In this document: positions 59,631-64,000 of the stretch, one piece after another
Layout of the letters: every line of letters begins with the position of its first letter
Numbering within the stretch: position 1 is the stretch's first letter
Origin: Alphaproteobacteria bacterium MarineAlpha11_Bin1
Lineage (GTDB): Bacteria; Pseudomonadota; Alphaproteobacteria; MPNO01; UBA830
DNA length: 64,000 nt
Direction of reading: 5' to 3'
Assembly: GCA_002937455.1 (NCBI GenBank)
Contig: PTJZ01000006.1
Coordinates: forward strand, 1-64,000
The notes under the pieces: generated by a model
What the model saw: only the letters and a program-made list of their open reading frames with translations
Told to the model about the DNA's origin: nothing
Databases searched by the model: none
Made by a program: the position numbers and the translations under genes

Positions 59631-60146
59631 CTATTGGTCGTAGCTAATTAAAGAGTGTACGGGAAGATCGAGCTGATCGCGTCCGTTGAGGAAATTCAAT
59701 TCAACGATAAAGGCCGAGGCAACTACTCGGGCGCCGAGACCGCGCAATAGTCCAATTGATGCCGCAGCGGTTCCACCGGTGGCTAAAAGATCATCTATCA
59801 ATACAACTTTCTGGGACTCGCTTATCGTGCCAGACTGAATTTCGATGGTATCGCTTCCGTACTCCAAATCGTAGCTATGAGAAATGACTTTGCCCGGAAG
59901 TTTTCCCTGCTTCCGGATCATTGTAAGACCGATGTTGAGATTCAACGCTAACGGTGCAGCCACAAGAAAGCCCCGGGATTCGATGGCGATCAGACGATCC
60001 GGCTGGTATGGTTCAATTTGCTCTGCGAGGCGGTTAACCGCCACCTGCCAAGCCTCGGGTTTTTCAAGCAAGGTGGAAATATCATAGAAAAGTATACCCG
60101 GCTGAGGAAAATCCGGAATCGACCGGATATGGTCTTTTAAATTCAT
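59631..60146 (-). CDS. apt: Adenine phosphoribosyltransferase
   Basis: Purine salvage enzyme converting adenine and PRPP to AMP. The PRPP-binding loop [17 protein letters not shown] is at about residues 114-130. The N-terminus ([18 protein letters not shown]) and the [10 protein letters not shown] segment are typical. 171 residues. It is convergent with the UbiD-family gene; their stops are 2 bases apart. Confidence 0.97.
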   Translation of the reverse strand: MNLKDHIRSIPDFPQPGILFYDISTLLEKPEAWQVAVNRLAEQIEPYQPDRLIAIESRGFLVAAPLALNLNIGLTMIRKQGKLPGKVISHSYDLEYGSDTIEIQSGTISESQKVVLIDDLLATGGTAAASIGLLRGLGARVVASAFIVELNFLNGRDQLDLPVHSLISYDQ

Positions 60147-60424
60147 AGTGCATCCTGATTTGGGTATTGAATGTATGAATTAAACGTATAATCCTAACTT
60201 AACATTACCAATGCGCCAACGGGTTCATTATATGGAAGGGCTCTTTCACTGACCTCCGTATTTGACTCTGTCTCTCGTCCCCAATGGTCAACGTAGGTTC
60301 GCGTATGAAATTGGGTAGTTGATGCTTGCAGCGATTACGTTGCTACCACTACTCTGGGTTAGAGAGCATCGACGAAGGGCAGAATTGCCTGCGCGGCTAG
60401 CTGCCGGATCGAAAGGGAGGCAAT

Positions 60425-60850
60425 ATGTATACTGGCATTCTACTACCAGTTGATCTCGGTAATGAGAGTTCTTGGGCACGAGCTCTGCCAACTGCTATAG
60501 GGTATTGTATGGCTTTCGATTCGCTTCTTCACGTGATGACAGTTATGCCCGATTTTCGGTCTCCTATGGTGGCGCAGTTTTTTCCTGAAGGTCATGAAGA
60601 CAGGTTGATGCACAACGCGAAAGAGGTCCTCAACAAATTTGTTGAGGACCGCGTGCCAAGTACTATCAAAGTCAGGAACATTGTTGCTGACGGTACAATA
60701 TATAAGTCAATCATTGATACCGCGGACGAAATTAATGCGGATCTTATAATCATGGGTTCCCATAGACCCGAGCTACAGGACTATTTGTTAGGGCCGAATG
60801 CGGCCCGCGTGGTGCGGCACTCTGCCAAATCCGTACTAGTTGTGCGTTAG
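60425..60850 (+). CDS. Universal stress protein family (UspA-like)
   Basis: A 141-residue single-domain Usp. The N-terminus (MYTGILLPVDL) and C-terminus (IIMGSHRPELQDYLLGPNAA then SVLVVR) match the family. The ATP-binding loop usually reads G-x2-G-x9-G-S/T; here it reads GSHRPELQDYLLGPNA, so nucleotide binding may be weak. A good ribosome site AAAGGGAGG precedes the ATG. Role in stress survival is inferred from the family. Confidence 0.9.
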   Translation: MYTGILLPVDLGNESSWARALPTAIGYCMAFDSLLHVMTVMPDFRSPMVAQFFPEGHEDRLMHNAKEVLNKFVEDRVPSTIKVRNIVADGTIYKSIIDTADEINADLIIMGSHRPELQDYLLGPNAARVVRHSAKSVLVVR

Positions 60851-61471
60851 TCCGACGCATCGCGGCGCATTCTTATATCATTCGGTCTGTTAATGAAATT
60901 CTTTAAGGTAATGCCGGCTGAAAAGCGTTTTTTTGTGCCAAACCTGCCACGGAGGTGCCGCAATTTCTTCTCTTTTATTTGATACTTTTCCTGTGTGGGC
61001 CAAATTTCCTATTTAAAGAAAATAGAAGTACTTGAGAGGCGATTATCCAATTTGGGGTATGTTTACCCCTGACTAAAGCCGAATCTATATATCGAAACCC
61101 TACCCGAACACCTCCAAACTCACGAGCTCTATGTGGTGCATTACTGACGTAGTAATCATCTGATATCTTCTTATGATTCGGAGCTTCCTTTCGGCTAATA
61201 TAGAGTTTTCGGAAACAGCGGGACCGATGTTGATAAGCTTTTTGGAACCGAATGAGCTACGGGTTTTTGAAAAGTCGACCACAAAAAATCAACAAACCGC
61301 TCCAGAAAATCATTTAACTAAAATGGGAATGACTCTCATTCGCATATCTGGTACTTTTTAGTTTGGATGGCCTACATAAATCATAAATTTATCAATGGAA
61401 CTGCGCCGAAACCACTGTTCGACCATCGTCGCATCCAAAAAGAAAATTAGAAAAAAGAAGAATTTATTATA
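60851..61471. other. Non-coding region before the uncharacterised iron-locus gene
   Basis: 621 bases with no supported gene. It contains a six-base-pair hairpin GGGGTA/TACCCC with a four-base loop at 61054-61069, without a T-tract, and a Fur-box-like palindrome at 61326-61344. The right part is AT-rich, as expected for a promoter region. The 60- to 62-codon frames here have no ribosome site or recognisable product. Confidence 0.5.
61326..61344 (+). promoter_or_regulatory. Fur-box-like palindrome upstream of the unknown gene
   Basis: Contains AATGA-CTC-TCATT, a perfect five-base inverted repeat. Aligned to the E. coli 19-base Fur box it matches 12 positions. It lies about 130 bases before the uncharacterised gene beside bacterioferritin. 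One such match is not significant alone. Confidence 0.3.
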
Positions 61472-61969
61472 ATGCTATCAAAAAAAGATAAAACTAACAG
61501 GCCTATTGAAATTAAGGACCTTTATTTTACCGAACAAGCCTTCATATGGGCTTTAAGAATGAAGGTTCGCGGCGAAAGATACTTTGAAAGGGTGCGAACG
61601 GAATTTGGCGATAATTTGCCCCCATCCGCAAAGCGGATCGCGATTGAAGCCGTTAATTCAACTATTCGATTGGTCCAAGCCCATGGTACGAAAGCGTTAA
61701 AATTAAACTGTACCTGCATACCACACCTTTCCCCCGACGAGTGGCTACTTGTAAGGATCCTGAGGGAAGTAAGCCGCGATCCGGCAGCCCCGTGGCCGGT
61801 ATCTGATTCAGACTTCATAGCGGAAGACGGTCGAGACGGTTTCGTGAATGCGCTTCTTTCTTTCCAGTTGGCGTTGGATCTCGTTGACCAAAGGCCAAAT
61901 ACGGAGATGCCCGACCGCATGGAAACGATTAACCAGGTTCATAGAAGCGCGTCTATAACGATCCACTAA
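61472..61969 (+). CDS. Uncharacterised 165-residue protein near bacterioferritin
   Basis: The family is not recognised. The protein starts LSKKDKTNRPIEIKDLYF, has a long amphipathic helical segment (IAIEAVNSTIRLVQAHGTKA), a Cys-x-Cys (NCTCIP, near residue 79) and a Trp-containing helix (DEWLLVRILREVS). No signal peptide or membrane helix is apparent. The ribosome site is weak and the upstream DNA is A-rich (AAAAAGAAAATTAGAAAAAAGAAG, split AAAAAGAAAATTAG and AAAAAAGAAG). It is convergent with bfr, and a Fur-like site lies upstream. A link to iron is inferred only from position. Confidence 0.65.
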   Translation: MLSKKDKTNRPIEIKDLYFTEQAFIWALRMKVRGERYFERVRTEFGDNLPPSAKRIAIEAVNSTIRLVQAHGTKALKLNCTCIPHLSPDEWLLVRILREVSRDPAAPWPVSDSDFIAEDGRDGFVNALLSFQLALDLVDQRPNTEMPDRMETINQVHRSASITIH

Positions 61970-62095
61970 ACGCCGTTAACCCTTTTAGAATTAGGCTTTA
62001 GACGGCTTTCTGGTTACTTACTGGCACGACGTTCCTATTCAGTAGTCGGACGCTCCGAATAACCCGTGAAAAAACGATCCAAGGGCGGAGGGTTA

Positions 62096-62578
62096 CTATT
62101 CGTCATTTCCCTCAAACATATGTTGCTGAAGGTAGTTTGGAAGACCGGCCTGATTTATCCTGGTATGCTGCTGTTCAATCCAGTCAATGTGCTCTTCGGT
62201 ATCAGTGAGGATGTTTTCAAATATCTCCCGCGAAACGAAGTCCCGGGCTTCTTCGCACGCAGAAATAGCTAATTTTAAACACCCTTGGTTCATTTCTTCG
62301 ACCCCGAGATCCGATTTCAGAACCTCGGGCACGTTTTCACCGATCCTAAGCTTGCCAAGGTCTTGGAGGTTTGGGAGGCCGTTTAGCACGAGAATTCGTT
62401 CTATCAGATGATCGGCGTGCTTCATTTCCCCAATGGACTCTTCATATACCTTTGCTGCGAGGCGGTTTAATCCCCAATCTTTAAGCATACGCGCATGCAA
62501 GAAATACTGATTGATCGCTGTAAGTTCATTTTTCAAAATTACGTTTAATTGCTCGATGACTTTCGGGTCGCCCTTCAT
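62096..62578 (-). CDS. bfr: Bacterioferritin
   Basis: Heme-containing 24-subunit iron-storage ferritin. Ferroxidase ligands are seen: E18 (KNELTAIN), E51 and H54 (GEMKHAD), and the pair in TEEHIDW near residues 127-130. The heme-binding methionine M52 is present, so this is a true Bfr. 160 residues. A very strong ribosome site (AAGGAGGG) precedes the ATG, followed upstream by a very AT-rich leader and the tandem operator array. It is divergent from bfd. Confidence 0.97.
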   Translation of the reverse strand: MKGDPKVIEQLNVILKNELTAINQYFLHARMLKDWGLNRLAAKVYEESIGEMKHADHLIERILVLNGLPNLQDLGKLRIGENVPEVLKSDLGVEEMNQGCLKLAISACEEARDFVSREIFENILTDTEEHIDWIEQQHTRINQAGLPNYLQQHMFEGNDE

Positions 62579-62679
62579 AACAATTCCCTCCTTGGATGAT
62601 CCACGCCTCGATCAAATATATAACTCATAAAAGCAAATAAATCTATTAAAAATAAATAAAAAATAAATAAAAGAACAAT

Positions 62680-62764
62680 AAAAATGAATTTCATTCTCAC
62701 GAATATTGCATCTCATTCTCACGAATATTGCATCTCATTCTCACGAATATTGCATCTCATTCTC
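62680..62764 (-). repeat. 22-bp tandem repeat carrying four in-phase Fur-box-like sites
   Basis: The unit CATTCTCACGAATATTGCATCT occurs three times in a row, without mismatch, at 62692-62713, 62714-62735 and 62736-62757 (quoted as CATTCTCACGA plus ATATTGCATCT), followed by a partial fourth copy. Read on the minus strand, 19-base Fur-box-like sequences recur every 22 bases at 62680-62698 (14 of 19 matches to the E. coli consensus) and at 62702-62720, 62724-62742 and 62746-62764 (13 of 19 each). The array lies upstream of bfr and bfd, between their starts, so it probably acts as an iron-responsive operator. Confidence 0.75.
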
Positions 62765-62842
62765 ATGTGAATGGAAAAGTATATAGATTCCATTATATTA
62801 ACTTCCGGCAAACCGTTTCGGTATGAACTAGCTTGGGTCTGC

Positions 62843-62880
62843 TTGACATAAATGACGGACATAAATGATAATGGTTCTCA
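62843..62880 (+). promoter_or_regulatory. bfd promoter with overlapping Fur-like operator
   Basis: TTGACA at 62843-62848, 18-base spacer, GATAAT at 62867-62872 gives a strong sigma-70 promoter. A Fur-box-like sequence at 62861-62879 (13 of 19 matches, core TGATAATGGTTCTCA) covers the -10 element and the expected start site, the classic position for Fur repression. The leader to the bfd ATG would be about 34 bases. Confidence 0.65.
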
Positions 62881-62913
62881 GTATCAAATTGGGTGGGATC
62901 CCATTATCTTTTT

Positions 62914-63135
62914 ATGTATGTCTGTATTTGTAATTCGATAAACGACCGAGAAGTTGAGTCCGCTATCCAGTCTGGAGTGGAAGCGTGGGAGGATGTGCAT
63001 AACGTCTACGGCTGCAAGCCAAAATGTGGTCAGTGCCGGGCGGAAATTGTCGAAGCAATAGTGGACCACCGAATTAAACCTACAGAACAGGGCCTTGACC
63101 GGTTCTCTGCGAAAGTAATAACCGTCGCTGAATAA
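62914..63135 (+). CDS. bfd: Bacterioferritin-associated ferredoxin
   Basis: 2Fe-2S protein that docks on bacterioferritin and reduces its iron core for release under iron limitation. The start MYVCICNSINDREV at 62914 fits the family; a GTG at 62893 in frame would add seven residues. The cluster ligands C4, C6, C38 and C41 match E. coli Bfd exactly; C34 is an extra cysteine. 73 residues. Its promoter overlaps a Fur-like site, consistent with induction in low iron. Confidence 0.95.
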   Translation: MYVCICNSINDREVESAIQSGVEAWEDVHNVYGCKPKCGQCRAEIVEAIVDHRIKPTEQGLDRFSAKVITVAE

Positions 63136-63383
63136 AGGCATTCATGGGACGACACGATAGATTCGGTTCTAAATTCTCGCAGCCATTTAGGTTTGATGCG
63201 CTAAGGTTGGCTAACTGGTGCCGACGATTTTCTATCAGAATAGAACTTTGAGCGCCGTCGGTACGGAAACGCTATGGGAATCATATTAGGGAAACAGAGT
63301 TTGCCATCACGGCGGTCATACTGGCGGTGAGAGAAGATGATATGACCCGTGAGAAGCGCACTTTGGTCGAGAACGGTTGAAAC

Positions 63384-63767
63384 CTACTTCGACGCTTGCT
63401 TGAGAAAGGCCATGAGATTTTCCATATCTCGCTTTTTTTTAATGCCGGCAAAAGCCATCTTGGTACCCTTAATGAAAGCTCTGGGCTTGGTGAGATACTT
63501 AGCCACGGTCTCCGGACTCCATATCAGCCCGCTCGCGCCAGCCTTTTTCATGGCTCTTGAAAACCTGTATTTAGGGGCTTTACCTGCGGCACGGCCAAAG
63601 AGCCCATGCAGGCTAGGGCCGATACGGTGTTTATTCATTACTAGAGAGTGACACGCCTTGCATTTGTTGAAAACCCTTTTCCCCTTGGCGACATCTGCCG
63701 CGTTGACAGTACCTGCAGCAAGAAGAACAGAAACCGCAGAAATAGCTAAGAATAGAGGTATTTTCAT
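63384..63767 (-). CDS. Small periplasmic class I cytochrome c
   Basis: A 127-residue soluble cytochrome c. A signal peptide (residues 1-24, ending VNAAD) is followed by the heme motif CKACH (C36, C39, H40). The axial methionine is M104 in GTKMAF. The segment SLVMNKHRIGPSLHGLFGR matches cytochrome c2/c-552-like proteins. It could carry electrons to the aa3 oxidase encoded in this window, although partners are not shown. ATG 63767 begins the signal peptide; the frame extends 8 codons further upstream. Confidence 0.93.
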   Translation of the reverse strand: MKIPLFLAISAVSVLLAAGTVNAADVAKGKRVFNKCKACHSLVMNKHRIGPSLHGLFGRAAGKAPKYRFSRAMKKAGASGLIWSPETVAKYLTKPRAFIKGTKMAFAGIKKKRDMENLMAFLKQASK

Positions 63768-63955
63768 TATAAATAGGTCCTGATAGATCATCTTTCCGAT
63801 AAAATGAACTAAGTCTTCCTTATCGTCAGGTCAATTAACATTGCCAATGTAATTTCTACTCGAGGGATAATTAAATTGTAGTTAACAGGTAGATATGATC
63901 GGGAGCGACTGTAAATATTTACTACGATATTGTGACGACAATCACATCACCCAAG

Positions 63956-64000
63956 ATGACCGTTCGAACCATTTTTGTATTTCCACATCGTTTCGAAGGA
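63956..64000 (+). CDS. Possible start of a gene running off the right edge
   Basis: An ATG at 63956 opens 15 codons to the end (MTVRTIFVFPHRFEG). There is too little sequence to judge; no strong ribosome site is seen (ACCCAAG just upstream). Confidence 0.15.
   Translation, partial: MTVRTIFVFPHRFEG

Noticed and set aside
60914..60940. Rho-independent terminator after the universal stress gene
   Set aside because: A T-run is present, but the preceding GGCTGAAAAGC can pair only about three bases.
62692..62775. Tandem repeats as a CRISPR array
   Set aside because: Units are directly adjacent with no spacers and no cas genes are present; the unit is 22 bp and fits an operator array better.

Overview
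The window looks like chromosomal DNA of an alphaproteobacterium, most plausibly Rhodospirillales-like (inference). Support comes from gene content and order: an aa3-type cytochrome oxidase cluster with ctaB, ctaG, DUF983 and surf1 inside it; split F0 b and b' subunits; the mutY-dciA-dsbA-smc block; the rnhB-ccrM pair; threonine synthase followed by an M16 peptidase; and ispH-thrB-rnhA. By eye the base composition is near half G+C. No phage, transposase, plasmid or CRISPR genes were seen; almost everything is core metabolism or information processing.

Layout. 1-1.1 kb: end of an unknown gene, mobA and a ModE-type regulator (molybdenum). 1.3-6.1 kb: ubiA, rsmE, glutamate-cysteine ligase, tldD. 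6.5-12.6 kb: the cytochrome c oxidase operon with its assembly factors, including a 46-residue CoxF-like membrane protein. 12.6-19.9 kb: M32 carboxypeptidase, thrC, M16 peptidase, YqgE, DsbD. 20-24.3 kb: a lone molybdenum hydroxylase large subunit facing a MarR regulator and a Gfo/Idh dehydrogenase. 24.5-26.9 kb: rnhA, thrB, ispH. 27.2-32.5 kb: a lipoprotein, a tandem glycine riboswitch and gcvT-gcvH-gcvPA-gcvPB. 32.5-35 kb: ATP synthase F0 genes without F1. 35-45.6 kb: smc, dsbA-like, dciA, mutY, ccrM, rnhB, a Kef-type antiporter and a PA0069-type radical SAM protein. 45.7-54.9 kb: two arsenosugar-type glycosyltransferases, moaB, a soluble lytic transglycosylase, a family-4-like uracil-DNA glycosylase, ETF-ubiquinone oxidoreductase, a TPR lipoprotein and ispE. 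55.1 kb: tRNA-Gln(UUG). 55.4-60.9 kb: a TusA-like protein, an MFS transporter, a UbiD-family decarboxylase, apt and a universal stress protein. 61.4-63.8 kb: an uncharacterised gene, bacterioferritin, bacterioferritin-associated ferredoxin and a small cytochrome c.

Functional links. Respiration dominates: UbiA (quinone), ETF-QO (electrons into quinone), cytochrome oxidase plus assembly factors, the F0 sector and a soluble cytochrome c. Cofactor supply runs alongside it: heme o synthase, molybdenum cofactor genes, and iron storage and release through Bfr and Bfd.

Most unusual signals. The bfr-bfd intergenic region carries a 22-bp tandem repeat in which four Fur-box-like sequences recur exactly in phase, and a fifth such sequence overlaps the bfd promoter. 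gcvT lacks an ordinary start codon at the position set by its Shine-Dalgarno sequence; the in-frame codon there is ATC. The ccrM upstream region has a perfect DnaA box and two GANTC sites. No clearly new multi-gene system was found; the iron operator array is the best lead.
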